A stretch of 64,000 bases of DNA from Andrena cerasifolii. Its lineage: Eukaryota > Arthropoda > Insecta > Hymenoptera > Andrenidae. Shown here piece after piece: positions 12,901-24,580 of this stretch. The notes beneath the pieces are model-generated. The model made no database searches. It saw only the letters and a program-made list of their open reading frames with translations, and was not told the DNA's origin. How positions within the stretch are numbered: the stretch's first letter is position 1; each line of letters starts with the position of its first letter. The DNA lies in contig NC_135128.1 in NCBI RefSeq assembly GCF_050908995.1, positions 11,561,114-11,625,113 of the forward strand. The letters run 5' to 3'. Position numbers and translations under genes: made by a program.

Positions 12901-13795
12901 AGAAAAAACCGGCGATGCAGGCGGGAAGGGAGAGGAAGAAAGAGGAGAAAGGAGGGAACGAGGGCGAAGACGCCACCAGGGAAGATGACTCCGCTCCGCG
13001 CGCCTGGCCGTTTTATCTGTCTGCCGAGTTGCCGGGAAAATCGTTCTTGCGACTAAGCAGCAACGAAGATTTACGTGACGTGCTACCGGCAAAGATATCA
13101 GGCGTTACGACGAACCGTTTCATTCGTCCCTCCGTACAGTTTTTTTTTTAAGCGCCGCGCGTCGCCAGCGTCGTTGCCTCCCCCCGTGAAATCGAAACGT
13201 GGATCGAGTTTCGGGGTCTGTATCCGAATCGGAGTCAGACTTGCGACCGAGTTAACACTGGATACAAGAAAGGCAGCTGAACAAACGGTAGTCGACCAAG
13301 ATCCAGCGAGTTTGGCTCTCGAGTGAATAATTAAATTATGCGAGCGAGAGATCTGACGATGGAGCGTAGAATGGGACCAACTGTGGAAGGAGAAAAGGTC
13401 GTCGGTATTGGAGATAGAACGAAGCTCAAAGGTGGAAGGTGGAAGGTGGAAGGTATAAGGGAGAGGAGGCTCAAAGTTGAAATTTCACGCGCCATTGTTC
13501 GATTTCGCCAAAGGAATAGGAGTTAGAAGCATTTAGGGAACGGCAAGCAAGCGCAGGGAGGTGAATTACGGTCCAAGATACGGCGGGACGCGACGAAGAA
13601 ACCGAGGGATGCCATGGAAGAACAGTCGAGGGTGAAGGAGGCCAGGGACAAGGTAAGGGGCTGTGCCAGCGCTGAGACTTTAATTCCGAGCTACATCGGC
13701 CGGCTAACGGAGCAACGATTCTTCGCCGTAAACGACTTCGACTCTGACTCTGCGTGGCGAAACGAGATTAATCGCCGGTCCCTTTACTTTGCCCG

Positions 13796-13845
13796 TCCTC
13801 CACCTCCACCTCCTCCTCCTCCTCCTCGTCCTCCGCCTCCCCCTT
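13796..13845. repeat. (CCT)n trinucleotide microsatellite
   Basis: Imperfect CCT/CAC array. It encodes a poly-proline run in one frame, which accounts for the apparent proline-rich open frame at 13614-14033. Confidence 0.9.
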
Positions 13846-16094
13846 ATCCACCTATCTCTTCCTCACCTTTCTCTCCTTTCTGTTGCCCCTTGCTTCAAGC
13901 TTTTCACTTTTCACGACTTTCGCACGCGAGAAAGTCGCGCACCGGCAAACATATGGACTTTGGCCGAGATCGACCAAACGGAGATGAATGCGAAAAAACG
14001 ATGCTAAGGGGGACGAAAGGTGTAGCGTCGTAGCACAGAGGGAAGGGAATTGAAATGACATGCACGACGTTGACGGAGACAACGGAAACAACGTAGTCAA
14101 CGCAGACAGCGTAGACAGCGTGGACACATTGGGAAGAGAAAGGGAAGGTTGGAAGATCGGGAGGAGAAAGGAGAGGAGGAAGAAGAAAAGGGATGGAGTC
14201 GAGGGAAGAGAGGAGGAGCCCGCATTCTCGGAGATTATCGTGCTCGCCATCAGCGTATCACAGCGTCACAGGGCAAGATTTATATGTAGAGTTTATTGTC
14301 GCTGAGTCCGCCCTACTGCGTTTTATGGATGTTTTTCGAAGGAGCGCTGCCGCCCGCGTGATCTATCGCAGCTCCCTCACCCTTCCGTCCCGCCACTACT
14401 CTTTTCTCTTCTTTCCTCTTCGGCACCCACTTCCTCTCGCCTCGCCTCGCCACGCAGCGCCTCTCGCTCCCTCTGTCTACCCGTCTCTATAGTCTGTAGT
14501 TTGCCCCGATTCGGCAGGCGGGGGTGGCAGACCGAGGGAGTCGGAAGGATTCCTAATGAACGCCACGACGGAGTCTCTTTTCTTCTGTATCCCTTTCTCG
14601 CTTTTCCATTCCATTCTCCATGTACGCTGTCCTCGTCCGTTGCTGTAGGTAACGGCGCGGCGTGTCGCTCGCTCCACGCATTAACACGAGATTTATACCG
14701 TGGACTCCTCGGACGAAGTCGCATTTACATTTTTGTCGCATCGCTATAAACTACTTACATACGTATACGTATCTGAGGAGCTCCCCGCGTACACTCCCCA
14801 GCAACCTCTTATTACTCCGTTCACCGTACGCCCTTCGTTCGATTTTCATACGGAAGTACTTAGGTACTTGTGCACGACTTTTCAAAGTGAAAAGCCCGAT
14901 GACGCGCGCGAGATCGCATTCTCATTCGGAGGATCATAAACGCAGCAATGGCTAAGAGAGAGATACATGGGGGCGGTATGTTTCACGTGTTACCGGCCGC
15001 GGCCCGCGCGTAGGGGTTACGTACGGCAGTCCATCGCTCCGGTACTCGTACTTGGTGCGCTCTGGCCACCCTGTCTATCGATGCTTTAGCGTTTAGCAGG
15101 CCGTGGTCCGCTAACTCGTTCTCACCCCGTCTCTTCAACCTTTTCACGCCTTTTCGACTGACGGTCGTTGGCTGGAAACCCGCGTGTCTACGGGCAACCG
15201 TCTCACAGCCTCTCGCTACAGAACCTCTTCCCCCTATTTTTCTTTCGCTTTTTCTTCGTTCACTATTTCCATCGATGTTACCGCACCAGAGTTTATGCTC
15301 ACCATACAGAACTGTACGATACGTCGCAGTCGCTTTACCCAGGCGTACATCACGGACGTCCAGGCTGCTCCGCCTTGAGTTATGCTCGACAATTATACCT
15401 ATCTACGTTCGCGATGGCTGTTATTATCATATTGCACCCCTCGCGTTACCCCTCGGTCGCGTCTAGAAAGCAAGCGTGTACGCAAATCCACTTCTGCTTG
15501 ACGTGCCAAAGTACCGAGGGCGCCGCACCGCCCTCAACCAGGGTCGTACCATATCACTCGAATCTCCGCTGCCACCGTACTGTTCCGTGCGCTGGGTTTC
15601 TCAGACATTCGGTGATCGAGGTCGATCCTACATCGAATCAACAGCCAAGACTTGTTTCGGAGGTATTTAAATGACGAGCAATGGAAAAGACAGAGAGACT
15701 AAGAGTTACCATGAGCGCGCGACCGATTAATCGAGACCGAAATTATCAGAGGAGCCGACTAAACTCACTAAACCGAGTAAACCGACGAAAGTTGGAAGAC
15801 GACGGGAACTCTCGCGACAAGGCAGATCGATCGGCGCGTGTCCCCCTCTGCGGGTGACCGGGCCTCGAGCCAAAGCTCGTGCGCTCTGCGGGACGGCTGT
15901 GAAAAATCCCTGAATTATGATAATGGCGCCGACATAATGCGATCCAATGAGGCAATCAAGGGGTGGCAGTGGCGTCGGCGGCATACTGGCTGCGGCGGCA
16001 GCGGTGGTGGTAGCGGCGGGAACGGCAGCGAACGTTGGTTGACGGTATCGATGGTTGTTGTCGATGGTCGATTTTGGTGTCGGTGTCAGTGACG

Positions 16095-16150
16095 GTGTCC
16101 ATGTCCATGTCCATGTTCATGTCGATGTCGATGTCCATGCCGATGTTGGT
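16095..16150. repeat. (TCCATG)/(TCGATG)n hexanucleotide repeat
   Basis: About nine degenerate 6-bp units; gives Met-Asp or Val-His dipeptide frames of no meaning. Confidence 0.85.
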
Positions 16151-17489
16151 GTGTCTGTGCTCCTGCACGTGCCGATGTCGGCGTTACGAAGTGACGCGAG
16201 TTACGCATCCCGGGATCGTATTAGCGTTACTGGCTACCGAGCCGAACCGAGCCGAACGAGCTCGGCGATCTATGCGTCGGAAACGATACAATGCGTGTAC
16301 CAGGTATAATTGCCGTTGGTGGGCAGCAGTTGCTCTAGGAGGACCCGTTTCCATCAATCAGCTCCGCTAAACAGTCACGCGCGAATCGCATCGTCCGATA
16401 GCAATTGTTCGAAAGCGATTTCTCTCTGTGCCTGACCGTCTCTCTGTTACTTGCGAGAACCACATACATAGATGCATATAGCACAGTTTCACGCGGCAGA
16501 AAATCTTTCGACGCGATCGACTTTTCGGTGGACCGTTCAAGTTTTCGACGCGAAAGCAATAAAGCATCGGCTCGACATCGAAATCGTAGACTTTTCGTAC
16601 AATTTCCGAGGCCGAAGTAACGCTGACAGATCGGTGGCAAGCAACCAGGGAAGGAGATCAGTCGTGTAGGTAGGTGGCTTATTCGAACGTGGCGCGTCGC
16701 GGGCAGGACAGATATGGTTGCGTACGCGCACCTGCCCGGGGAACGCAACACCTACGGTGATGCGCGCTGATGGAACGGGACGCCATGCGGTAGTTATGGG
16801 ACCACGAGGATGTTAATGACCATAAACAAGCAATCACGGTAATCCGCCATGAGTCACTCCGACTGTCCGGCTGACTACGTTGAGATACGACGTGCCATAT
16901 GCCCGGCGAAACGGGAACGGGCTGCAGTTGAGTATGCGCTGCAGTTGCTCCACGTATCGGCCGAACCCCTGCTATTCTTGTCATATTGACCGCTGTTGCG
17001 AGCGATGGCATGGCATTTCGCGATTCTCATCTTCTCATCTCTTTGCGTGCCCATTCATTCACCGAGATTCGTTGCGCGCGCTATGGTTAAATATCCGCGA
17101 CGTTTCGATAGGCTCAACTTTCAGCGAGTGAAGAAACAAACGCATCGGACTGGGGGTAAAAAGAATGGAGCTGGGGTAAACGGAGAGCAGGCTAGATATC
17201 AACGTCCTGCAGCAAATTTTACCGTCAAGGATCGCGATGCCCCTAAATACATCAATGATACCGAAGGACAGCAAAACGAAGGGAAGAGTGCGAAGAACAG
17301 ATAAAGACAGAGAATCGAAGAGACCAAGCGAACAAAAGACCAAGCATCTGGCCGCATCGAAAGAATTTACGAGTGTTGATCTCGTTTGGTATTTTCGTTT
17401 GCAAGCCGATGTTCTGATCACTCGACGAACCATGAAAGGCCTACACACTCGATACGGTTTTAAATATGCAGCCACACAGGCAAACGTGC

Positions 17490-17518
17490 GGGCAAGCAAG
17501 CAAGCAACCAAGCAAGGA
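17490..17518. repeat. (GCAA)n tetranucleotide microsatellite
   Basis: Short GCAA array. A related GCTC/GCTT array lies about 100 bp downstream at 17598-17622. Confidence 0.85.
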
Positions 17519-17763
17519 GGACCGCGAAAAGTTGGCGATGACGGCGGATGTTATTGGCAGCGAGGCCATTCGTCGCGATGATGGATGCCTGACAGGCGCT
17601 TGCTCGCTCGCTCGCTCGCCAGGCAGTTATAATAAGTAATGGGCTCACTTCCGCCGCCGTCGCTGCCTGAATGCCCGACTGCCTTGCCCGGTTATGCCTC
17701 CAATGCCCTGCGAAACCTTCGTACCTTTTCATCGTCTCGCCCTCTTTCTCTTTCGCCCCCGCT

Positions 17764-17768
<5 letters not shown>

Positions 17769-17794
<26 letters not shown>

Positions 17795-17796
17795 CC
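17769..17796. repeat. (CT)n dinucleotide microsatellite
   Basis: About 13 perfect CT units preceded by a C run. Confidence 0.95.
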
Positions 17797-18324
17797 TCCC
17801 TGTCTTCCTCATTCACTCGTTTACTCTTTCTGTAGCTCTATCTCTAGCTTACCCCTGTCGCTCGTTCTCTCTTTCACCTTTTCATTCCCTGGGGCTGAGT
17901 GAGGAGGCCAAGCCACTCGTCTTCCTACTCTTTCCATCCGACCTCCGCCTCCTCCTCGTAATAACTACAAATCTGTCACGCATTAATTCTCCGTCCAGCA
18001 TAAATTCGAGCACGGTACAAGCGGAGAAGGAAAAAGTTATCGCGGGGGTAGGGGTGGGTAGCCCGACTCACCCCGTTTCGCCTTTACCCCCATCCTTCTA
18101 CTTTCCCCCGCGCGCCAGAAATTCAACTCGCTACCCTCCGGCTGCGGGGGAGGTGAAACGGAAAGGGAGACCAAGATGAGATGAGAAGCAGAGTAAGCTA
18201 GAAAGGGGCGATGAATCGGAATGAATCTAAAGTCTAAAGGATTGAACGGAACACGTTAGAATGTTAGATCAGCAAAGTTGAACTACGCAAGCCTACAATT
18301 ACCCATACAGCACGCTCCATTGCA

Positions 18325-18504
18325 GGAAGGTTCCTATGTCCGCTCCTGTGGAACATTCCACGGCAACGCACATGCAACCTTCCTGCAAGCCTCATGGAAC
18401 GTTCCGGACATTTTCTGGCTATGGTCACGGAACGTTCCGGACATTTTCTGGCTATGGTCACGGAACGTTCCGGACATTTTCTGGCTATGGTCACGGAACG
18501 TTCC
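18325..18504. promoter_or_regulatory. left cluster of six GGAANNTTCC sites (heat-shock-element-like)
   Basis: Copies of the palindromic decamer GGAANNTTCC start at 18325, 18350, 18396, 18429, 18462 and 18495. Each fits the two-unit heat-shock element form nGAAnnTTCn. With eight fixed bases about one copy would be expected by chance in the whole window. They may be heat-shock factor sites or transposase-binding subterminal repeats; the sequence alone does not decide. Confidence 0.6.
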
Positions 18505-18530
18505 GGACATTCTCTGGCAATGGTCCCGTA
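18396..18530. repeat. 33-bp minisatellite, about four units
   Basis: Four tandem units of 33 bp, each beginning GGAACGTTCCGGACATT and ending CTATGGTCAC; the last unit has diverged (CAATGGTCCC). The unit length is a multiple of three, so an 11-residue periodic frame appears on both strands without being a real protein. Confidence 0.95.
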
Positions 18531-18663
18531 ACTGTTTGCAGATTTTACAGCGATGTTGTTTCGGCAAAATTTGTGTGACATTACAGAAAGGATAGAAAAT
18601 GTAAGGGAAATTGATTAAATTACAATAAATATTGACAATTAAATATTCATATATTTTAATAAA

Positions 18664-19777
18664 AATAATAGTATTGGCACTGGTGGAACTTCCCAAGTCC
18701 GCGTATGTGGAGTTCCAGGCTCTTCTGTCCTCTTTACTTAAAATGTACTGCATGCAGCGTGTAATGAATCTGGAATAATACATGCATTTTACAATTTTAC
18801 AATTTTAAGTACTGAAATGTGATAAATAATAAATTTACTTACTCATTGCTAATTTTACTATACGTTTGAATGTACTGAATGATTGTTTTTGCTATTTTCC
18901 GTACCAACTATATTTCTCTGGCACAGAATCCTCTATTAATTTATTTAATAACATCAACGCCGTTATCGCAACATTGCTTCCGCAGCTCCTCTTCAGTAAA
19001 TGAATCGATAAAAGGTCATTAATAAATTATTTTAGTCATGAAAAATGGCTTCATTAAAAACAGTATTCATGTAACGCACATCACTATGTACATTGAAGCG
19101 AAGCAGTGAAAAAATAACAATCACCATTACTTTAAATAATTGAACGGAAAGTGAAATGAAAGTTGTACAGTATATGCATTTTTACAAGGAAACTGTGTGA
19201 AAAGGAAAAGCTTGTAGCACAGAAATCAAAGAAATATATGTAAATAATTAAACAATTGCAGCTGGTTAATAAGCATAAAATATTTTATATTAGTTAATTT
19301 AACTTAAAAATAAGCTCCTTAATTTGAATAATTCTAAATTTAGTAGAGATGCTTCTTGGAAACAGTGTTTTTCAAAATGATTACAACACAATAAGGCGTT
19401 CTTTGATTGTACGAAATTCTGGCTCAGACCCATGTTCTGTAACCCACGGAAATCTATATGAAACAAACAAAAATATTTATTTTTAGGAAGTTCAACTTAA
19501 ATTACAAACAGTATATACATAGGTTCTACTTACCCGTGATATGTCAAACCTTTATCCAATTCACTCAGGTCTCCTGCGCCACAAAATACACACGTCCTAA
19601 CCATTTTTATTACTTAAAAGCAATTAAGAAGTAATCACACTCTAACTATTTGCGCTTGTGCTTTCTTACGTGCTTTGGCTTTGCAACCTGTCACGTCGCA
19701 CGTGAGTGACGTCACACAATCCCTGAAGCTTCACCACGCGGGCTTGGGAAGTTCCACCAGAGCCAATACTATTATTA
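18664..19777. mobile_element. inner inverted-repeat unit carrying the THAP remnant
   Basis: About 38 bp at 18664-18703, containing AGTATTGGCACTGGTGGAAC, is repeated in inverse orientation at 19736-19777 with only two or three differences in the core. The enclosed 1.1 kb is AT-rich and holds the broken THAP exons. This may be a separate element inserted in the outer one, or an inner block of a layered terminal repeat. No target duplication is evident. Confidence 0.6.
19298..19604 (-). pseudogene. broken THAP-type zinc-finger gene (two exons)
   Basis: On the minus strand an ATG at 19604 opens a 71-nt first exon (to 19534) that begins MVRTCVFCG, placing a C-x2-C pair at residues 5 and 8. It is followed by a GTAAGT-type donor and an 80-bp intron ending in ATAG. 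The second exon (from 19453) continues with Gly-Phe-Pro, the FP pair expected in a THAP domain, and a different frame of the same exon gives CCNHFEKHCF, matching the C-x2-H-F element that closes the C2CH zinc site. The two parts are in different frames and a stop (19383-19381) interrupts the first, so the domain is broken by a 1-base shift near 19385. THAP domains bind DNA in P-element transposases and in host factors. No catalytic region follows. The gene lies inside an inverted-repeat element, so a transposase origin is the simplest reading. Confidence 0.55.
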
Positions 19778-19858
19778 TTATTATTATTATTGTTGTTGTT
19801 GTTTTTGCTGTTGTTGTTGTTATTATTATTATTGATAATATTATTATTATTATTATAA
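19768..19858. repeat. (ATT)n/(GTT)n trinucleotide microsatellite
   Basis: About 90 bp of ATT runs flanking a GTT run; gives poly-Asn on the minus strand and poly-Ile/Val on the plus strand. Confidence 0.95.
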
Positions 19859-19937
19859 ACGGGAATAGTCCCATTGTTTATATAAAACATACAACAATTG
19901 AGCTTACATCGTCTACACAAAGCGTAACCTAATATAC

Positions 19938-20070
19938 AGAAGAAAAATTTACGGAAATAGGAACCGTAACCGAAACAGATAATAGTTGGAAATTTCGGTT
20001 TTTCATAACAGTTATTCAGAATAAAGGTTTGGAGAACCGAAATCGATAATATAACCGTTTTCGAGCCCTG
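19938..20070 (+). mobile_element. right-end fragment of the hAT-like 43-kb family
   Basis: This piece shares with 43064-43577 the phrases GGAACCGTAACCGAAA, AAATTTCGGTT and AACAGTTATTCAGAAT, in the same order, and ends at the same type of terminus (GAGCCCTG). It is diverged by roughly a quarter. No left end is present, so it is a truncated insertion within the 18.3-20.3 kb element. Confidence 0.65.
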
Positions 20071-20134
20071 CTTAGTGCGGGACCTTTGTTGTAAAATGTC
20101 CGAAAAATTCCGTGACCATTGCCAGAGAATGTCC

Positions 20135-20264
20135 GGAACGTTCCGTGAAGCTTGCAGGAAGGTTCCATGTGCAATGTTCTACCGCAACATTGCTGGAATG
20201 TTCCAGGAAGATTCCTATGTCCGCACCGGGGGAACATTCCACGGCAATCCCCATGGAATCTTCC
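20135..20264. promoter_or_regulatory. right cluster of six GGAANNTTCC sites (heat-shock-element-like)
   Basis: GGAANNTTCC decamers start at 20135, 20157, 20195, 20206, 20231 and 20255, in the right terminal region of the 2-kb element. The pair at 20195 and 20206 is almost contiguous. Together with the left cluster this makes twelve copies in about 310 bp. Confidence 0.6.
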
Positions 20265-21399
20265 TGCAAGCTTCGGGCAACGGAGTGTGCTGTATGGGTA
20301 AGTATACCCATGTGTAGATATTCCCTATTCCCCAATAGGGTTTACCTATAGAATTTATTAGTCATTAGCAAGAAATGAACGAAAACGGTGATAGTGTTGA
20401 ACGGTTCCTTTTTTAACGGCTGCAAGCCGGGGATAGAAAGTGTGAGCCGAGCCGCGTCGCGACTTTCTACCGCTGACCAGGAATTGGGTGGAAAGAAATG
20501 GTTGAGGTTAGGAGGGAAGGATCTGCCTAATAGACGCGTTACAGATAGCGGTACGGCTAGGTTAAACAACGAGCTCGCTGCCACCGCCGTCGACATCGAT
20601 GAAAAGGGTGGCGAGAGAGAGGGGGAGGACGACGGTATATGTTGTCTTGGCAAAGAGTCAGGGCAAAGCGGTAGGTGCGAGCAAGAAGGAGAGAGGTACA
20701 TCAACGACCGTGACAAATAACTCTCCTTCAACGGGGGTCTGCGTCATTTAATTTTCCTTAGCCCCACCGTCGGAATCGATGATCTCCTCTCTCGAGTATC
20801 TCACTGAAGACGAATGAGATGACTTAGACGGCGCTTCACCACCTTGGGGAAGGGTGGCGGAGGCGCGGCCCGGCTGCTAGATCGATCAGCCGGATACCAA
20901 TTATTGGCGGAAAATTAACCTTCCGCGTTCGACGCGATCCATCGTTGACGATTAACGCGATAGACATCGTATGCGGTAGAGGCGGACAGGATGGTCGCAA
21001 CGACTTCTATCCTGCGAGAGAAACCGTTGAGGCACGGAAAAACAAAAAACCGAGGCTTTCTGGAATGGAGGAACCAAGGGTGAGTGGAGAGGTGGAGTCG
21101 GAGGCAGAGGCAGTGGCAGAGGTGGAGGCTAGGTTGGGAGGTAAAGAAAGTCTAATTTCGGGGTGGATGTGGAATACGCAGGAGGACCATCGGCACTGTT
21201 CCGACGATTCTCTCGACATTTACAGCCTTCAATTTGCCCTTCCGAGAAGGCGGCGGTGGTGGGTGAGCCAGGAATGTTAATTAAAGCCGTTCGCTCCTCG
21301 ATCTCGCGCTTCGACTAATTAGTCGCGCACAATGCCATCGTGAACGGCGGTAGTAGAAAGGCCATGTAAGCGAGAAAGAGCGCGAGACCAGCGGGGAAA

Positions 21400-21411
21400 G
21401 GCGCGGCGCGG
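21400..21411. repeat. dispersed GGCGCGGCGCGG motif (copy)
   Basis: Exact 12-mer match to the dispersed GC motif. Confidence 0.7.
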
Positions 21412-23512
21412 CTAGTGGCGGCGAGGGGGTTGCACGGGATGCTCCGGATACGGTGGCGAAGGTAAGGGTGAAGGTGAGGTAGGAGGGTGGAAGGGTGAAG
21501 GGGGGAGGGTTAGGGCAGGCAAGAGGGAACTGTTCGTGGCAGCCGGAGATCACTTCACTCGGCTCGGATGCGATGTCCAGGATCTCCCGTTCAAAGGAGC
21601 CCGGCGAACGTCAAACCCGCTCGCTCGCATTTACCGTCGTTCCGTTCGAAAGAAGAATGCCAATTTGCCGAAAGCCCTCTTCGCGGTGGCAAATGTCGTC
21701 GCGTCGTGCGACGGAATGGAAATTCTGATGCGGCCGGCTGGAATTCCGGGAGGAACGTTGCTCCGCAGACGCTCGTCGTTCGTCGCTCGGCGCTCCGGCG
21801 ACGGTGTCCGACACGGTTTTCGCTCGTTAAGAACAGCCGACTGACTTTCTTTGCTTTCTCTTTCTCTGACCCGCGCAAAATCGCGTTGGCGGATGCGAGA
21901 GATCGGCGGATCTATACTATACGGCATACATGATAAGTACTATAGACAACACTCGTCCACCGAACAGTCGATCGGATCGCGAACGCTCTCCGGATCAGGA
22001 ACGCGACACCCAGGGAGAAGCACGGAGACGGGGTGGTTCGACGCTGGAATGGAGTTAAGACGATCATAACCAACAGGCAAGAATCCCCCGGAGGAGTTTC
22101 CCTCGAAATCCGGCGGAAACGGGTCTCGTAGGAAAATTCCTGTACCGGGGCAACGCGCGGATACGGGTCGACGGGGTAATACGGTTAAAGAGGGCGGGAA
22201 AGGGGGAGAGGAAGGAGCTTCGTAGCGGGGGACCTCATCTAAAGTTACAAATCGCAATTCTTCCATGGCCGTGGTTCCGATTCTGTAAAGTTATGTTATG
22301 GCGCAAAGTAAGCGGGATTTATCAAGAAAGTTGGTATAACTTCGCTACGACTATTGATGCAATGAAACGATTGGCTCCGCCTCATTTACCACTCCCGACC
22401 CGTGCACGCTTCTTTCTTCGCGAATTCCCCTCGGCTCGAGCGAAGTAGCGTAATCTTCGTTGTCGTTACCCCTTTACTTCCGCGAATCGGGCGTCTTCGT
22501 AGTTTCGCCGATTCCTATTCTGCTCGCGGAACCGAGTTCGGCGGAACGCCGTCGAATGTCTAAACGGCTGAAAATCGAGCGACAGCTCTGGCTAGCTTTC
22601 GCCGACCCGACGATGCAACGGAGCCGACCCGATACGTTCCGATACAAATGCATACTGGGAAGAAGAGGGTGTGTAATGTGTATGCTAGCGAGCCTGCAAG
22701 CGGCGGAGGGTAGCAGAGAAATCGTAGGTTTATCTGAAAATATTATGACGGTGCGGTCCGTGTTGTCGGTGCAAGGTGGCCGCCGCGCCGGTTTTGATAC
22801 GTCCCCAGCGTAGCGTAGACTCGTGCACGGTCGTATAGCCGAAGACATATGAACGGGATTGCAATCATGTCCGTGTTACCCGAGAGTGTCCTGTTGGGAT
22901 AATATAAATATTGTACAGTCGCCGTCCGTTGTAACCTCCAGGTTGACCGGGGAGCCAGATGGAGGAACGAGCGGAAATGTCGAAGCAATGAAAACGACGA
23001 AAATAAGAGGAGACCGAAGAGAGGGGAGAGCAAAGTAAAAGGCTGTATAGAATGAGAGGGAGAAGGAAAGGGTTCACCTGCGTGGCCGGGGTAGTCGCGA
23101 TGCTACGTCCCTCGGAATCTTAGTCGATATCCTTGGCTATCGAGTACGGTATTTACGAAACAACCGATCGGTGGAAAGCCGCTGATCTTATTGTTAGCTG
23201 CTACGAGACTGGTGCGAGAGGCTGACGCGATCGCGGTCAGGGGGACGCGAGATCGGAAACGCGTTCGAGAGGGACGGGGAAGAAAAATGCCGGTGTCGAT
23301 GAGAAAGAAAAAGAGGGATCGCTCTCGTGCGAAACGAAGAGGGAAAGGGTGCAGAAGGGTCGCGTGAAGGAGAACGGATAGATGGCGGAGGGAAAAGTAG
23401 AGTGGCTGGACTGGGTACCTATCTGGTCTAGATGGTACGCGCTACGGAATGAGAGGACCGTACTGGTCAGATAAGATTGCGAAACCAGTGTTCCGGTCCC
23501 TGGCGTCCTTTA

Positions 23513-23562
23513 GCTTCTGGCTTCTGGCTTCTGGCTTGTGGCTTCTGGCTTCGGGCTTCGGT
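23513..23562. repeat. (GGCTTCT)n 7-bp tandem repeat
   Basis: About seven units of GGCTTCT with single-base variants (GGCTTGT, GGCTTCG). Confidence 0.9.
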
Positions 23563-24580
23563 AAGGAAGATAGCGTTGCCCGAATCCGGAAACGGATTCG
23601 GATTCGGATCCAGGAAACGGAGTTACGTATCGGAGGCGTACGTTTCTCTTGATTTTTAGTCAGAGATCGCGATAGGTTCGTCTCGGGTTTCACCGTGTAT
23701 GTACATCGGCTTTGCCGGCAGAACGCGCCGTGTGGGTCAAGAGAAATAAGAGAATCGGAGGAGAAGGGATAAGGCGTAGCAGGACGCGGGTAAGCTCAGC
23801 TAAGCAAGCTCCGTGATGTACTGGCAGGAAAAACTTTCCTAATACCGTCGCCCGTACGGGATTACCTCGGAGATTGAAACGTATATATGTATTTACGAAC
23901 GTAACCATGCCTCCGGAGAGTACGACGAGCTCACAAGAATCCCTTTCCCTTTCCTTTTCCCTTTCCTTTTCTTCTTGCTCCACCACCAACGCCACAGCCA
24001 CAGGCATAGTCACTCCGACTACTACCCTCCACCTTTCCGGGCCAATATTTCTTCTTCTGCTATTCTATCGTGCTTGTTTCTCTAAGTAGTTGGCCGCTAG
24101 TCGTGGGCGCAGTAGTTAGTTTCATAATTGGTCAGACACTGACCGGTAAAAGTTTTCTTTTTATGTACATCGCGTGCTCTGCTTACATAGAGACGCGACG
24201 GTAGCCGAGACAGAATGGTCTCATGGAGTAGTCATTGGTTGAGGCTAGCTGAGAGTGCTGAGACGGACACCACCGTCAGTCTTGCCGCAAACTCAGTGCA
24301 TACTTTTTCTCCCTTGAAATCGACCGACCCCCGTCGATGCGTGGGTCGTTTATACGAATCTCCGCGCACCCCTAGCGTTGTCTGCTAACCACTCGCTCGC
24401 TCAACTGCCCAGTCACACGGACCACGCTACAAGGGGCCAGTATTTATGCACATTGTTGACTGGCACGTGGATTTATGTACGTCCGTTATATTATGCGTCC
24501 TGTCGTCCGTCGTGTAAAGCCGGCATGCCTGGTACCGTCTCAACCACGCACGCAACACGTATGTTGCGATTTCGGTTTAA

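Larger units (their letters stand above)
2776..18298. other. long GC-rich stretch with scattered microsatellites, no gene recognised
   Basis: About 15.5 kb with no recognisable gene or transposon. Open frames are frequent because the sequence is GC-rich. The longest outside repeats is 272 codons on the plus strand (9126-9944); it has no motif that I know, no obvious splice structure and arginine/serine-rich composition, so I do not call it. The frame at 13614-14033 is poly-proline encoded by a CCT repeat. The region contains several small simple repeats, listed separately, and copies of the GGCGCGGCGCGG motif near 3349, 7929 and 9964. Confidence 0.55.
18299..20301. mobile_element. nested 2-kb inverted-repeat transposon with GGAANNTTCC-rich ends
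   Basis: The left end starts TTACCCATACAGCAC and the right end is its reverse complement. The two terminal regions (about 18299-18540 and 20080-20301) are long imperfect inverted repeats sharing the GGAAGGTTCC, GGAACATTCC and GGAACGTTCC blocks and the phrase TTCTGGCTATGGTCAC or variants. The interior is AT-rich and holds a second pair of inverted repeats (18664-18703 and 19736-19777), a broken THAP-type gene on the minus strand, an ATT/GTT microsatellite and a fragment of another transposon family (19938-20070). No clear target duplication is visible, so the exact outer boundary is uncertain. The superfamily is not assigned; a THAP-like domain would fit P-element relatives, but the domain is also found in host genes. 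Confidence 0.75.
20302..24576. other. GC-rich stretch, no gene recognised
   Basis: I see no transposon or recognisable gene here. Small simple repeats occur at 21086-21132 (GAGGCA-type) and 23513-23562, and a copy of the dispersed GC motif lies near 21400. Open frames up to about 129 codons overlap on both strands and look like chance. Confidence 0.55.

Noticed and set aside
13614..14033. Proline-rich protein
   Set aside because: The proline run is a CCT microsatellite; the rest has no recognised domain.
18264..18783. Repetitive 105- and 149-codon frames on both strands
   Set aside because: The 33-bp unit is a multiple of three, so periodic frames are expected from the minisatellite.
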